DNA of 64,000 nucleotides from an uncultured Planctomycetota bacterium (GCA_900696465.1 CAADGE010000035.1:62001-126000), one strand, 5' to 3'; counted from the first letter of the stretch, positions 1 through 10,685 are shown. Numbers and translations: made by a program. The notes: generated by a model not told the origin, from the sequence alone.

Positions 1-2
1 AG

Positions 3-977
<975 letters not shown>

Positions 978-980
978 GCG

Positions 981-995
981 GCGGTCGGCGACCGC
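981..995. terminator. Short GC hairpin after permease gene
   Basis: GCGGTC-GGC-GACCGC, a perfect 6-bp stem with a 3-base loop, three bases after the permease stop codon. There is no following T-tract, so it is at best an RNA 3'-end stabiliser or part of a Rho-dependent end. It sits between two convergent genes. Confidence 0.3.
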
Positions 996-1064
996 GGAGG
1001 CCGATGCGCGAACTGGTGCGGACCTGCGACACCTCGGTCAGGATCGACCGAATCCGGAACAAAG

Positions 1065-1715
1065 TTATTGCAGAAAGGGGTTGCAACGGCGCTCGTTGCC
1101 GATCGTGGTGACGGGACCGTGACCGGAATAAACCCTTGTTTCATCCGGCAGGGCAAGCAGTTTCTCGCGGATGTTTCGGATCAGCCGGTTGTGGTTGGAA
1201 TGATGGAAATCCGTCCGGCCGATGGACCCCTCAAACAGGGCGTCTCCGACGATCACCACGCCCGCGACGGCGCAGTAGAGTGCCCGGCCGCCGGGCGAAT
1301 GACCCGAGACATCCAGCACATGCCAGGTTGAGCCGTCCAGGGTCAGCTCTGAACCGGGGACCAGGTCGCGCGTTTCAGTGATGCCCGGCGCGAAGGGGGC
1401 GCCGAGGCCAGTGGAGAGGTTTTCGCGGGCGTCGGTCAATGCGGCGGCTTCCTCTCGTGCGATGAAGATGGGCAGCTCGCAATATGCCTGGCGGATCTCG
1501 GGCACGCCGGCGATGTGATCGGCGTGTCCGTGTGTCAGAACGATGGCGTCGGGCTGAAGTCGCCGCTCACCGATGCGACGAAGCATCTGCGCGGCCGAGG
1601 GTGGCAGGCCGGGATCGATGATCCAGCAGGGGCCGCCGTCTCGCCGCCAGACAAGGTATGCATTCTCGCCGAAACTCGGATCGACGAAGGCCTCAATCTG
1701 AATCGTGTCGTTCAT
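1065..1715 (-). CDS. MBL-fold metallo-hydrolase (glyoxalase II-like)
   Basis: 216-residue cytoplasmic metallo-beta-lactamase-fold hydrolase. The metal motif THGHADH is at residues 61-67, with later ligands in GHSPGG, GDALF and GHGP. The short length and C-terminal GHGPVTTIGNER resemble the YcbL/GloB-like group that hydrolyses thioesters such as S-lactoylglutathione, but the thiol partner cannot be read from sequence. The frame is open upstream to 1772. The start at 1715 was chosen because the family N-terminus begins there (MNDTIQIEAF) and an AGGAGG lies 19 nt upstream, which is farther than ideal. It lies 102 nt downstream of the large PQQ protein on the same strand and could be co-transcribed with it. 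Confidence 0.85.
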   Translation of the reverse strand: MNDTIQIEAFVDPSFGENAYLVWRRDGGPCWIIDPGLPPSAAQMLRRIGERRLQPDAIVLTHGHADHIAGVPEIRQAYCELPIFIAREEAAALTDARENLSTGLGAPFAPGITETRDLVPGSELTLDGSTWHVLDVSGHSPGGRALYCAVAGVVIVGDALFEGSIGRTDFHHSNHNRLIRNIREKLLALPDETRVYSGHGPVTTIGNERRCNPFLQ

Positions 1716-1817
1716 GTTCGAAATTACCTGCCGCCTCCTGTACGGATGGATGATAGTGGCGGACGGCGGCAATGAGGAGCGGGCAGGACGGGATAATGAG
1801 TCTGCTGAGAAATGGCG

Positions 1818-4800
1818 TCAGCGCGCGTCGTCGGGACGCGAAGCGGTCAGACCGATCAGCCGATTGCCGTCCATCAGCAGCAGAGAATGATCGCGAAGTA
1901 TCATCCCCCCGAAGGAATCGATTGGTTCCGTGAGCAGCTCGCCGGAATCGGTCATCGGCAGTTCCGTACCGGAGGCAAGGTCGTAGCGGCGAATGCGATA
2001 GCGCTTACCCTGCTCGCGGGGATCGGCCTCCTGCTCAGTCGCGGCGCGTCGATCGCTCTCCACTGCGGCACGGCGCGAGCGCGATGCGTCCAACGGAGCC
2101 ACGGTTACTACGCTTTCGGCGGAAAACCGCGGCGCCTGTGCCTTCAGGCAGCCCGGCGCGGCCGCCTCCCAGCGTGTGCGACCGTCGGCGGCGTCAATGC
2201 AGCTCAGCCGATCAGCACCGGCGGCGTAGATCGCACCTTGCACGCGCTGCGCCCAGATACCCTGATCGGCTCGTGTGCCGATCGGTTGGCTTCTCCAGAG
2301 GATGCGACCGTCGTCGAGATCATACGCCTGAATTCTCCTCGCATCGGTGCTGACGTACAGCGCGTCGGCATCGGCCTGCAAGGTGGATAGATGGAAGTGT
2401 TCAGGCGTGGTCACCCGCCAAAGCGCCTTTCCGTTGGTAACGTCCATGCACTGAATCGAGGTGGAGCGGACCAGCAGCAGACGATCCGCCCGCGGGAGCA
2501 GCAGGGCCTGCAGGGGCCAGGAATCCGCCGGCTGGATCGTCCGCAGATGTCGACCGTCGCGGACATCGAGTACGGCGACGCGCAGCTCGACGCCCTGAGA
2601 AAGGGCCACGCAGACATGGCGCTGGTCGGCGACGATCGGCGCCGCCGGCGAAGAGCCGAGGTCCGCGCTCCAGCGCAATGTTCCATCGAGGGTGGACAGG
2701 CACACGACACGGCCGCGATCACTCGCTGCCAGGAACAGCTCGCCGGCGATGCATTGGTGCAACCACGATGGCACCATCTCCGGCTCCAGCATGGGGTCGT
2801 CCGGGGGCGTCTCTCCGAATTCCCATGCGAGCTGGCCGCTGGTTCGGGTAAGTGCAAACAACCGTGTCACGGTGGCAAGGTAGTACCGAGAGGCATCCAT
2901 TCCCACGAGCACCGGATGGGAAAGTTTCATCGCGAACGGCCGCGGCCATCGTGAACGGCCGGTAGCCGGGTTGCGACAATCGAGCTGGCCGCCGCTGACG
3001 GTGAGCGCGTCGTCCCAGCCGGAGCCGGGAAGCTCCGGCTGCAGCGGTTCGAGAATCGCGACACGATCGGGAAAGAGCCGGTCATACGCGGGAGAAAGTG
3101 GACCGGTGAGAATCGCGCGCGGCGGGTGCACATGCGGCTGGGCCGCCAGCAGACGCCGGCGCCGGTCTTCGAAGCGATCGTCAGGACGGCCGGCGGACGG
3201 TGCGTAGTCGGGATAGTCTCGCGCACCGCGTTCGAGCCAGTCCACGGCGTCCGCGGTTCGACCATCGGCGAGAAGTGCCTCCACGTATTCATTGATCCAT
3301 CTCGGACGATCTGTATGGCGGCGATCGGCAAGGGCCCTGCGATAATACCTCGAGGCTTCGCGGTGATGACCGGCCTCCTGCATCTTTCGGGCGTAAAAGG
3401 CGGCGGCCTCGGTGGACATGCTGCTGTTTGGAAACATCTCGGAGACTTCGAGCAACGCGGACGGGTCAGTAAGTCCACGGGCGATCTGCAATCGATCGCG
3501 GGCTTTGCTATCGATGTCGGCATAGATGTCCGCGCCGTGGCGGCGTATCAACATACCGATGCAAGCGGCGGCGAAACGGCCGGCCTTGGTCGTGTCGGTC
3601 GAAGTATCAACCGCGAGCCAGATGGTGGGATCGCCGGGCATCGAAGGCGGCGCCTCGTCCGGAATGGAATCAACGGAAAGCGCGTCAATGGAATCCGTTC
3701 GTCGGAGCTGGACGTCCCGCAGCCCCGGATCGGAAAGAACCTGCTGATACGCCTCGACGGCGGCGCGAACATCGTCTGCCAGAATGAAGGCCCTTGCCAA
3801 TCGCAGGCGCTGCAGGACTTTCTCCTCTGTGGTGGCGGCACAATGCCCCGCCATCTGCAGAAGCCGGACTGCGACGTCGATCGCGCGCGGCTCACGATCG
3901 GAGGATGCAGGTGTTGAAGCGTCACGGGTGATCAGCGATTCCGCGAAATGGGTCAGGCGCAGCAGCATTCTGCGGCGCGCGTCGGGGTCGGTCATTCGGG
4001 CGAAGCCGCCGAGACGACGGACGGCTTCGTCAACGGCCTCGAGTCCGCGAGTGGCCTGACCGGACTCAAAGGAGAGTTCTGCGAGATTCATGGCCACCCA
4101 CGGATCATCCTGGCGTTCGATCAGGCGTCGCGCCATGCGGTCGAAGGCGTCGTCGCGACTGACCAGTCCGTAGAGCAGTCGCGGCGCCGAGATGAGAATC
4201 TGGTCCTTGAGCGGGAGGACATGACCGGCGTGCTCGGTCGGCCAGCGATAGACCTGCGCACGGCCGCCATCGAGTGGGTATTTCAGCAGGCCGCGATCGG
4301 TGGGAACGAGCAGGCCGGTATCGGTCAGTGCACCGCGTCCGAGCAATTGCCCCATCTCGAGCGGTCGCTGCCAGACGATTCGCCCCTCGGCGAGGTCGTA
4401 GCACACGACGCGCGATCCGACGAGGTAGAGCAGGTCGCCATCGACGCCGAGCATCGTCTCCGGAGCTTCGAGCGTCCGCGAGGCCACCTTGCGGATGAGT
4501 CGCCCGTCATCCTGATGGAGCATCAGCAAATCGGACGAGTCGAGCGGCATGCAGATGACCGCATCCCGCCAGCAGACGACGGGCGAATAGTTCCACGAAC
4601 GAACCGGTCGGCCGCCACGATCCGGCCAGGACTGTTCGGAGTCCGGTTCGAGAGCTGATTCGTAAGTATGAATCCACTCCACGTGATTTGTGATCAAAGA
4701 GACGGCGGCAATCGAGCCGAGATTCGACTGAACAAAGATCCGGTCGGAGTCCGCCGCCGGGTGGCTGACCGTGACCCGGCGGTATCCATAGCTACCGGTT

Positions 4801-6356
4801 GCGGCTTCGCCGACGTGGATCATGTCCAGCAGCCTGCCATCGGCCGCGCTGAGTCGCAGAAGGTAGCACGCCTCAAAACCGAATGACTTTCGCCTGCGCC
4901 CGATGGCGTAGAGGAAGTCACCTTGTAAGATGGGAGCACCATCCACGACTGCTTCCTCGAACGCAGTCGACATAGCAGTGAGATCATTTCGCCAGATCAG
5001 CTCGCCGGACGCAGCATCCAGACAGACGAGGGCCGACCCGGCGGCAAGGTTTTCAGTGTCACCCTGTACGCCAAGGCGGGCCGGGCGATTCACGACAGCA
5101 TAAAGTCGGCCGGAACCTTCACCATCATTGATCGCGCCGAGATGATCCGCGTAGAGCAGCGTGTGGAGCGGCGGGGCCGACTCGTCATACATCCACGCTT
5201 CGATCTCGGGCTCCGCCGGCGCGGACTCGTAGGACCAGACTACCTGTGAGGTGTCGTTCGGGTTCACCGCTCGAATCCGGCGGCTGTCCTGCGCATAGAG
5301 CAATGCGCCGCCTGCGACCGGCATCGTGCCGAGCATGCCGCCGGTCTGCAGCACGCGGCTGATCGCGTCGTCGGATGATTCACCGGTGTGCCACTCATCG
5401 GCATCGAGGGCGTCGCGTTGCGAATCACCGTAGGCGAACTTCCAGAGCGTGGCCTCGGGCATCGCGGAGCACTGAAAGCGTGCACGACGATGGGCAGCAC
5501 CGCAGAAGATCGCGGGGGAGGCCGCATCCGCAATACCGGAAACGATGGACGACGTTCCCTCGGCATTCCTGACAGCGGCCGTTTGAAGCTCGCTCAACTG
5601 TCGCCGGACGAAATCGCCGATCGGTTGTTCGCTTCCGGCCCAGGAGACGACCGGGCCGGGACGATCCGCGGTAAATTCCTCCGCGAGTGATTCGAGGATC
5701 GAACGATCACCCAGCCACGCGGAACAGAGCGCGGACTTGACCCGCCAAGGAGCGCCGAGCTGCGATCGGTCCGGATGTTCAGTGCAGAGTCGGGTAAGCC
5801 ATCGGCGGGCCGCGACAAACTGACTTTGCTCGATGGCGTACTGCGCCGCGAGATCCAGCGCCTCGGCGCCGCTGGATGTGGCGAAGTAGTCCTGGCCGAC
5901 GCGAAGGAGTCCGGGCAGATCGCCGCTCGTGCGGGCCGTGTTCAGCGCGGCGCGCGCTGCCGGTTCGAAAGCGCGGCGGTAGGTTGCCAGGCCGGCGTCG
6001 GGCCAACGGACGATGCGCCGTCCGATCGCTTCATGTATCGCGATGTATCGGCCCGGTTCGGTCAAGATCACGTGCTGCCCGAAGTCGCGCACGACCTGCT
6101 GAAGGCGCGTAGCCGCCTCCAGCCATTGTCCATCCTCTGCCAACTGCTCGGCGCGCCGGAGGGCCTGTTCTGCTTCGAAGCTGGTATCCAGATAGACAGC
6201 GCGCGGATCAGTCGCGGCATCCGCCGGGGGCTCTGCGACGGCCGGACGGATGGCCGACCCGCCGAGCGCCAGCACGATCGCAACTGCGAAAATCCTCGGA
6301 CCCATCTTCACCGGCCACCTCGGGCGATTCAGGAAGCGCAATGGCTTCCACATCAC
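1818..6356 (-). CDS. Giant secreted PQQ-like beta-propeller / TPR protein
   Basis: 1,512 residues. The N-terminus carries a signal peptide (hydrophobic stretch around residues 20-40 ending in a VAEPP-like cleavage region), so it acts in the periplasm or envelope; Met18 is an alternative start. Residues of roughly 100-740 and 1140-1500 contain repeated YAxxxRRxxCxDxxxGxxxW-type blades typical of PQQ-enzyme-like (WD40-like) propellers, for example VVCYDLAEGRIVWQ and VVCLSTLDGTLRW. Between them (about 750-1120) is a helical region with TPR-like repeats. No catalytic PQQ-dehydrogenase residues are recognisable, so a scaffold or binding role is more likely than an enzyme. Long proteins of this propeller-TPR-propeller type are common in planctomycetes (general knowledge). 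Function unknown. Confidence 0.85.
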   Translation of the reverse strand: MMWKPLRFLNRPRWPVKMGPRIFAVAIVLALGGSAIRPAVAEPPADAATDPRAVYLDTSFEAEQALRRAEQLAEDGQWLEAATRLQQVVRDFGQHVILTEPGRYIAIHEAIGRRIVRWPDAGLATYRRAFEPAARAALNTARTSGDLPGLLRVGQDYFATSSGAEALDLAAQYAIEQSQFVAARRWLTRLCTEHPDRSQLGAPWRVKSALCSAWLGDRSILESLAEEFTADRPGPVVSWAGSEQPIGDFVRRQLSELQTAAVRNAEGTSSIVSGIADAASPAIFCGAAHRRARFQCSAMPEATLWKFAYGDSQRDALDADEWHTGESSDDAISRVLQTGGMLGTMPVAGGALLYAQDSRRIRAVNPNDTSQVVWSYESAPAEPEIEAWMYDESAPPLHTLLYADHLGAINDGEGSGRLYAVVNRPARLGVQGDTENLAAGSALVCLDAASGELIWRNDLTAMSTAFEEAVVDGAPILQGDFLYAIGRRRKSFGFEACYLLRLSAADGRLLDMIHVGEAATGSYGYRRVTVSHPAADSDRIFVQSNLGSIAAVSLITNHVEWIHTYESALEPDSEQSWPDRGGRPVRSWNYSPVVCWRDAVICMPLDSSDLLMLHQDDGRLIRKVASRTLEAPETMLGVDGDLLYLVGSRVVCYDLAEGRIVWQRPLEMGQLLGRGALTDTGLLVPTDRGLLKYPLDGGRAQVYRWPTEHAGHVLPLKDQILISAPRLLYGLVSRDDAFDRMARRLIERQDDPWVAMNLAELSFESGQATRGLEAVDEAVRRLGGFARMTDPDARRRMLLRLTHFAESLITRDASTPASSDREPRAIDVAVRLLQMAGHCAATTEEKVLQRLRLARAFILADDVRAAVEAYQQVLSDPGLRDVQLRRTDSIDALSVDSIPDEAPPSMPGDPTIWLAVDTSTDTTKAGRFAAACIGMLIRRHGADIYADIDSKARDRLQIARGLTDPSALLEVSEMFPNSSMSTEAAAFYARKMQEAGHHREASRYYRRALADRRHTDRPRWINEYVEALLADGRTADAVDWLERGARDYPDYAPSAGRPDDRFEDRRRRLLAAQPHVHPPRAILTGPLSPAYDRLFPDRVAILEPLQPELPGSGWDDALTVSGGQLDCRNPATGRSRWPRPFAMKLSHPVLVGMDASRYYLATVTRLFALTRTSGQLAWEFGETPPDDPMLEPEMVPSWLHQCIAGELFLAASDRGRVVCLSTLDGTLRWSADLGSSPAAPIVADQRHVCVALSQGVELRVAVLDVRDGRHLRTIQPADSWPLQALLLPRADRLLLVRSTSIQCMDVTNGKALWRVTTPEHFHLSTLQADADALYVSTDARRIQAYDLDDGRILWRSQPIGTRADQGIWAQRVQGAIYAAGADRLSCIDAADGRTRWEAAAPGCLKAQAPRFSAESVVTVAPLDASRSRRAAVESDRRAATEQEADPREQGKRYRIRRYDLASGTELPMTDSGELLTEPIDSFGGMILRDHSLLLMDGNRLIGLTASRPDDAR

Positions 6357-6493
6357 ATCATATGGGCCGCAAAAGCCGTGACAGGTGGATTATCGGGGAA
6401 ATAACGTCGTGGGAAGAGTCGTATCACCGACCCTTGGGCGGTATTCGAGACGGTTCGTTCTCGTGAACAAAGCGCGGGGTTGACTGGCGCGCT

Positions 6494-6525
6494 AATAAAA
6501 AGGCCCAGGGCGTTACTCCGGGGCC
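6494..6525 (-). terminator. Rho-independent terminator after lipoprotein gene
   Basis: Read on the minus strand: GGCCC ... GGGCC stem with a 14-base partly pairing interior, followed at once by TTTTTATTAG. It lies about 40 nt past the stop codon of the DUF4410-like lipoprotein gene and before the PQQ gene start. Confidence 0.6.
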
Positions 6526-6562
6526 GGGGGATCGAACTTGTATGAGCCGTGTCGGCGTCAGG

Positions 6563-7111
6563 TCAGCTTGCCGCTTTTTCCTTTTCCTTGGCCTCTTCCT
6601 TCGTGACCTTGCCGAAGAACTTGGCGAGGCCTGCGGCCATGGATTCCGCGAGGTCGTCGTCGCCGGTTCGAGTGGCCTCGCTCTTGGTGACGATCTGCAC
6701 GCGGCCCACTTCGGAGTTGCCTTCCTTGAGCCAGAAAAGGGCCACGACGAACTTCTCCGGCATGACACCGCCGATGCCGCCGCGATGGTACCACATGATC
6801 TCCGGCTCGATCGTCAGTGTGGGGCTGCCGCCTTTAAACATGGCGTCTTCGTCATTTACCAGTTCCTCACGCATTGCCGTCACGAGCTGCGACTTGAACT
6901 CACTGCTGACCAGGCCGCCCAGGTTGGTGCGCGGCGGGACAATCTGCACGCTCTTGTAGCGCGCGAAGCTGCCGCCTGCCGTGCCCGGAACGGGCTCGGC
7001 CTTCGAGCTGGCACCTTTGCCTTCCTTGAGCACGCGCTTGGCCGCCGTCATGCAGCCGGCATTCAGAAACAGCAGGGACGACAGAAACGACAAAGCAAGA
7101 ATCGTTCGCAC
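6563..7111 (-). CDS. Lipoprotein, DUF4410-like
   Basis: 182-residue predicted lipoprotein. The GTG start at 7111 is preferred over the upstream frame start because GGAAGGAGG lies 7 nt in front of it and gives an ideal signal peptide: VRTILALSFLSSLLF then the lipobox LNAGC. The mature part (ARYKSVQIVPPRTNLGG, later MPEKFVVALFWLKEGN) resembles the DUF4410 family of small outer-membrane-associated lipoproteins of unknown function. The C-terminus is a charged Lys/Glu helix. It is likely a single-gene transcript ending at the terminator near 6500. I assign location (lipid-anchored) with good confidence and no function. Confidence 0.75.
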   Translation of the reverse strand: MRTILALSFLSSLLFLNAGCMTAAKRVLKEGKGASSKAEPVPGTAGGSFARYKSVQIVPPRTNLGGLVSSEFKSQLVTAMREELVNDEDAMFKGGSPTLTIEPEIMWYHRGGIGGVMPEKFVVALFWLKEGNSEVGRVQIVTKSEATRTGDDDLAESMAAGLAKFFGKVTKEEAKEKEKAAS

Positions 7112-7337
7112 GGGTTGCCTCCTTCCGGGCAAGGGCGGGCCGGGCCCACCGAACAACAGGTCACAAAATACCGATGCCGCTGTGTCAATCGATCACGATC
7201 GACGAACCGTCAGACGGCTATCCACTCGAATGTGAACGCATTCTAAAGGGACACCGTACCCGGTCAAATGTCAGCAACGGGGATTGATTGACATGCAGAC
7301 GACCACAGAACCGGAGAATTTAATTCTTCCAGAATTG

Positions 7338-7847
7338 TCACCAGCGGCGGCTGCCAGGTTTTCTGCCGTGCTCCATATCGACCATCACCTCCCGCCGGTC
7401 ACGCCAGATCGACTGGCGATACCAATCAGGATTCTCACGGAAGTGCCGCCGGGATGCCTCTGAGAAGAAGGCGTCCATCTCCGGGAGTTCCGCGGCGTCG
7501 GGATAGAATTTGAGGGCTTCGTCCAGACAGAGCCCGGCCTCGCGGACAAGCTGACGGGCAGACGGGCGATCGGATTCACACTGGGCAGCCCGGAGCACGG
7601 TCTGAAAAAGCGTGAGCCAGCCGAGAAGGTCCACGGCGCGGGAGGGCTCCATCGTAGCATTTACGACATCTGACTGAGCCGATGCGCGCGTCGGATCGGG
7701 CTGGATGGTAAAGGTATGCTTGCGGCGATGAGAACAGGATGAGCAGAGGGATTCGATCTGCCAGGGTGCCTGCTTATCGGCGGTACGGGTCAGTTGCCCG
7801 TTCGGTTTGAGCGGGGCATGGCCGCAGGACTCGCAGGCAGTGGCCAT
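7338..7847 (-). CDS. Hypothetical zinc-ribbon protein
   Basis: 169 residues from the ATG at 7847, or 189 from 7907; neither has a Shine-Dalgarno site, so the start is uncertain. The N-terminus has paired CxxC motifs (CESCGH and CSSCSH, about 33 residues apart) that should bind one zinc. The rest is helical (DLLGWLTLFQTVLRAAQ and ARQLVREAGLCLDEAL) with an Arg/Trp-rich tail. I recognise no family. It is cytoplasmic by lack of signal or membrane segments. The gene stands alone, 226 nt upstream of the DUF4410-like lipoprotein on the same strand. Confidence 0.6.
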   Translation of the reverse strand: MATACESCGHAPLKPNGQLTRTADKQAPWQIESLCSSCSHRRKHTFTIQPDPTRASAQSDVVNATMEPSRAVDLLGWLTLFQTVLRAAQCESDRPSARQLVREAGLCLDEALKFYPDAAELPEMDAFFSEASRRHFRENPDWYRQSIWRDRREVMVDMEHGRKPGSRRW

Positions 7848-7962
7848 CAGAAAGAAAAACGCCTCGGCGACGCTGTGAAGGCGGACTATCGGGTCACGGC
7901 AGATCATTGCGACATTTTGGATGGATCGCCTGCCGGGCGAAAGCCGAATCCGGACGGGCCCG

Positions 7963-8000
7963 AAAAAAACCCCGCAAGTCTCTCTCGTAGACTCGCGGGG
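7963..8000 (-). terminator. Strong intrinsic terminator with no obvious upstream gene
   Basis: On the minus strand a 12-bp stem (CCCCGCGAGTCT / AGACTTGCGGGG, one mismatch) with a 7-base loop is followed directly by TTTTTTT (A-run 7963-7969 on the plus strand). The plus strand has no T-tract, so it acts on minus-strand RNA. No minus-strand gene precedes it: 8001-8185 is non-coding as far as I can see and the next gene (HAD) is on the plus strand. It may end a small RNA. The rest of the 7848-8233 gap holds no gene I can support. Confidence 0.7.
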
Positions 8001-8233
8001 CCGTTGAAAGGGACACGACAGCTACATCTCATTCGTAGGCACCGAGGTGGTATGAAATCAAACGAGTCCAGCGATTTTTTTAGTGGAATGCTGCAATGCA
8101 CCGGAGAAGCCGCATTACCGTACGCCCGGGTCGACAACGCCCGATAGCAGTCCTATGCTCGGCACGCCTCGGCTGACCTGTACGAATGAAAGAGACGGGC
8201 CGGCGGCGACCCCACCCGGAATCGGATGCTGCA

Positions 8234-8929
8234 ATGAGCACACCCAGAGGATCAGGCCCGGCTGATGACCGCGCATCGCCCATCGGCGTTATCTTCGACA
8301 TGGACGGCGTGCTGGTCGACAGCGGACACGCGCACTACCTGAGCTGGCGGCGGCTGGCGGAGGAGCGCGGCATGCGCCCGATGGACGAGGCGGAATTCAA
8401 GTCTTCCTTCGGCGGTCGCAGCGCCGAGATCATCGCCCGCTGGTTCGGCGAGAGACGCAATGAGATCGTCAAGTCGATGGATGAACGAAAAGAAGCCATT
8501 TATCGCGAGTTGATTCGCGGGCAGGTGCCTGCGATGCCTGGAGCAGTTGAGCTGGTCGCCGCTCTCCATGCCGCGGACATCCGCATCGCTGTTGGCTCAT
8601 CCGGTCCGCCGGAGAACATCGACCTGGTGTGCGATGAGATGGGGCTGCGTCCGTACCTGTCGGCGATCGTGACCGGTATGGACGTGCAGCGCGGCAAGCC
8701 GGACCCGCAGGTCTTTTTACTTGCGGCTGAGCAAATGGGAACGCGTCCGACTGATACCGTGGTGATCGAAGACGCCCCGCTGGGCGTTGAAGCAGCGAAG
8801 CGTGCCGGGATGCGCTGCATTGCTCTGACGAGTTCGCATCCTGGCGATGTGCTGCACGCTGCAGACGAGATTGTTACGGGGCTCGCGGAGATCGGCGTCG
8901 ATCGAGTACGGCGGATGCTGAGCCGGTAG
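8234..8929 (+). CDS. HAD-superfamily phosphatase / beta-phosphoglucomutase-like
   Basis: 231 residues from ATG 8234; ATG 8186 in the same frame is the alternative and neither has a clear ribosome site. HAD motif I FDMDGVLVDS has the nucleophile Asp22 and acid/base Asp24. Motif II is the serine in VGSSG, motif III the lysine in GKPDP, and motif IV EDAPLGVEAA. The helical cap between motifs I and II (subclass IA) is the type seen in beta-phosphoglucomutase and phosphoglycolate phosphatase. Cytoplasmic hydrolase or mutase of a small phosphorylated sugar; substrate not deducible. Stands alone, convergent with the beta-CASP nuclease gene. Confidence 0.85.
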   Translation: MSTPRGSGPADDRASPIGVIFDMDGVLVDSGHAHYLSWRRLAEERGMRPMDEAEFKSSFGGRSAEIIARWFGERRNEIVKSMDERKEAIYRELIRGQVPAMPGAVELVAALHAADIRIAVGSSGPPENIDLVCDEMGLRPYLSAIVTGMDVQRGKPDPQVFLLAAEQMGTRPTDTVVIEDAPLGVEAAKRAGMRCIALTSSHPGDVLHAADEIVTGLAEIGVDRVRRMLSR

Positions 8930-9195
8930 CCCGGTGATGAATCGCGGAGGACTGCGCTCTGCCCGCGGCGCGGGCTGCGCAGTATTTCCCGATTCACGAG
9001 CGATCCGATCCCGGGAAGTCTGGCAGGCGTCGGTAAACCACGGACAGTACAGTTCTTAATCAATTTCCGTTGCCCGCATCGCTCGTCAAACGAGCGTGGC
9101 ACACTCCCTGCATAAGGACGAACGCAAACTCAACGCGGTATCCGCGGATACCTCCGTGAGCTTACCGCGGGGTCCGGTTGTCGGCCTGGCCAAGA

Positions 9196-9220
9196 GCCCG
9201 GGCCGGTCGATAGCCCGGGC
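9196..9220. terminator. GCCCGGGC hairpin between convergent genes
   Basis: Two copies of the self-complementary octamer GCCCGGGC (9196-9203 and 9213-9220) form an 8-bp stem with a 9-base loop in either strand, just downstream of the beta-CASP gene. No T-tract follows. The rest of the 302-base gap 8930-9231 shows nothing else. Confidence 0.4.
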
Positions 9221-9231
9221 CCCGCGGTATT

Positions 9232-10635
9232 TCATTCAAGCACAAATAAATCCCCTGCCTCGGGCATTTCAATTTGCCCGAATCCGTCGCCTTGCATGGT
9301 CTCTCGCATTTTCTCCATCTGATCCATTTCACCGTGTACCAGAAAGGCGCGTTTGCACTTCGGGGCCAGCGGCTTGATCAACCGCTGCAACTCGTCGCGA
9401 TCGGCATGGGCGGAAAAGCCGTTGAGCACGACGACGTTGGCTCGAAGCTTGAGCTTCTGGCCGAAGATGCTGACGTGCGGCTCGCGCTCGACGATCCGTC
9501 GCCCCAGGGTGTGGGCGGCCTGAAAACCGACGATGAGGATGGTGTTCTTCGGGCTCTGGATGTTGTTTCGCAGGTGGTGGACGATCCGGCCGGTCTCGCA
9601 CATGCCGCTGGCGGAGATGATGACGCATGGCGCTCGCCGGCTGTTGAGCCGCTTGCTCTCCTCGGCATCACGGATGAAGGTGCAACAGGAGGCGCCCATG
9701 ATGTCGCCGTTGGCCATCTGAAAGGCACGAGTTTGTGGGTCAAACAGCTCAGGGTGGAGGCGGAAGACCTCGGTCGCGTTCACTGAGAGCGGGCTGTCCA
9801 CGAAAATCGGCAGCTTGGGGATGCGGCCTTCGGTGAGCAGTTTGTGCAGCGTGTAAACGATGACCTGCGTGCGACCAACGCTGAAGGCAGGGATGATGAC
9901 CTTGCCGCCGCGTGCGTGCGTGTCGTTGACCACTTCGGCGAGTAGATCGGGCAGGTCGGCGCTGGGCGGATGCCGACGGCCGCCGTAGGTCGATTCGCTG
10001 ATCAGGTAGTCGCACTCCGGCAGGGGTGCAGGATTTCGCAGGATGGGCATGTCGAACCGCCCAAGGTCGCCGGTAAAAACGAGTCGAACCGGCCGGCCGC
10101 CGTCCGGCGGGGTGTAGTGCAGCTCGATGCTTGCGGCGCCGAGCATATGACCGGCCTGATGAAAACGAACGCGTAACCGTTTCGTGATGTTGAAGAATCT
10201 CTCGTAGGCCACCGTCTGGAACAAATGCATTGCTCCGACCGCATCGTCTTCTTGGTAGAGCGGCTCGATCAGCGGTTCGCCGGCGCGAGCTTTCTTCTTG
10301 TTGATGAACTTGGCGTCTTCCTCCTGGATGTGTGCCGAGTCGGCCAGCAGCAGGGTGCACAAGTCGCGCGTGGCGTGTGTGGTGTAAATGGTCCCCGTGA
10401 AACCCTGCCTGGCCAGCAGGGGCAACCGTCCGGAGTGATCAATGTGGGCGTGCGACAGGACGACGGCATGAAGTCGGGAAGGATCAATCGGGAATCGTCG
10501 ACTCCGTTCAAGCGAGTCGACGCGCTTGCCCTGGAAGAGGCCGCAATCGAGCAGGACAGGCATGCCGTCGGCGATCAGCAGGTGACAGGAGCCCGTTACT
10601 TCGCGGGCAGCGCCGTGAAATTTTATTTCGAGCAT
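9232..10635 (-). CDS. Beta-CASP metallo-beta-lactamase ribonuclease (CPSF-73/YSH1-like)
   Basis: 467 residues. Residues 62-67 are the metal motif HAHIDH, and the start is the canonical MLEIKFHGAAREVTGSCHLL. Later family motifs are the ESTYGGR block, IPAFSVGRTQ, the beta-CASP signature ISASGMCETGRIVHHL, FSAHADRDEL, and a C-terminal KRAFLVHGE with the last histidine ligand. Proteins of this type are zinc-dependent RNA endo/exonucleases related to eukaryotic CPSF-73 and are widespread in bacteria and archaea, acting in RNA processing or decay. Length is normal for the short bacterial group without KH domains. The gene lies 50 nt downstream of the GT4 gene on the same strand. Confidence 0.93.
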   Translation of the reverse strand: MLEIKFHGAAREVTGSCHLLIADGMPVLLDCGLFQGKRVDSLERSRRFPIDPSRLHAVVLSHAHIDHSGRLPLLARQGFTGTIYTTHATRDLCTLLLADSAHIQEEDAKFINKKKARAGEPLIEPLYQEDDAVGAMHLFQTVAYERFFNITKRLRVRFHQAGHMLGAASIELHYTPPDGGRPVRLVFTGDLGRFDMPILRNPAPLPECDYLISESTYGGRRHPPSADLPDLLAEVVNDTHARGGKVIIPAFSVGRTQVIVYTLHKLLTEGRIPKLPIFVDSPLSVNATEVFRLHPELFDPQTRAFQMANGDIMGASCCTFIRDAEESKRLNSRRAPCVIISASGMCETGRIVHHLRNNIQSPKNTILIVGFQAAHTLGRRIVEREPHVSIFGQKLKLRANVVVLNGFSAHADRDELQRLIKPLAPKCKRAFLVHGEMDQMEKMRETMQGDGFGQIEMPEAGDLFVLE

Positions 10636-10685
10636 ACGCTGTCACCCGTTTTCGTCTCTGGGTTGTTGGTACACCGCCCGTGCCG

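Noticed and set aside
6502-6535. GTTCGATCCCCC on the minus strand, like a tRNA T-loop
   Set aside because: There is no acceptor, D or anticodon stem around it; the sequence is explained by a terminator hairpin.
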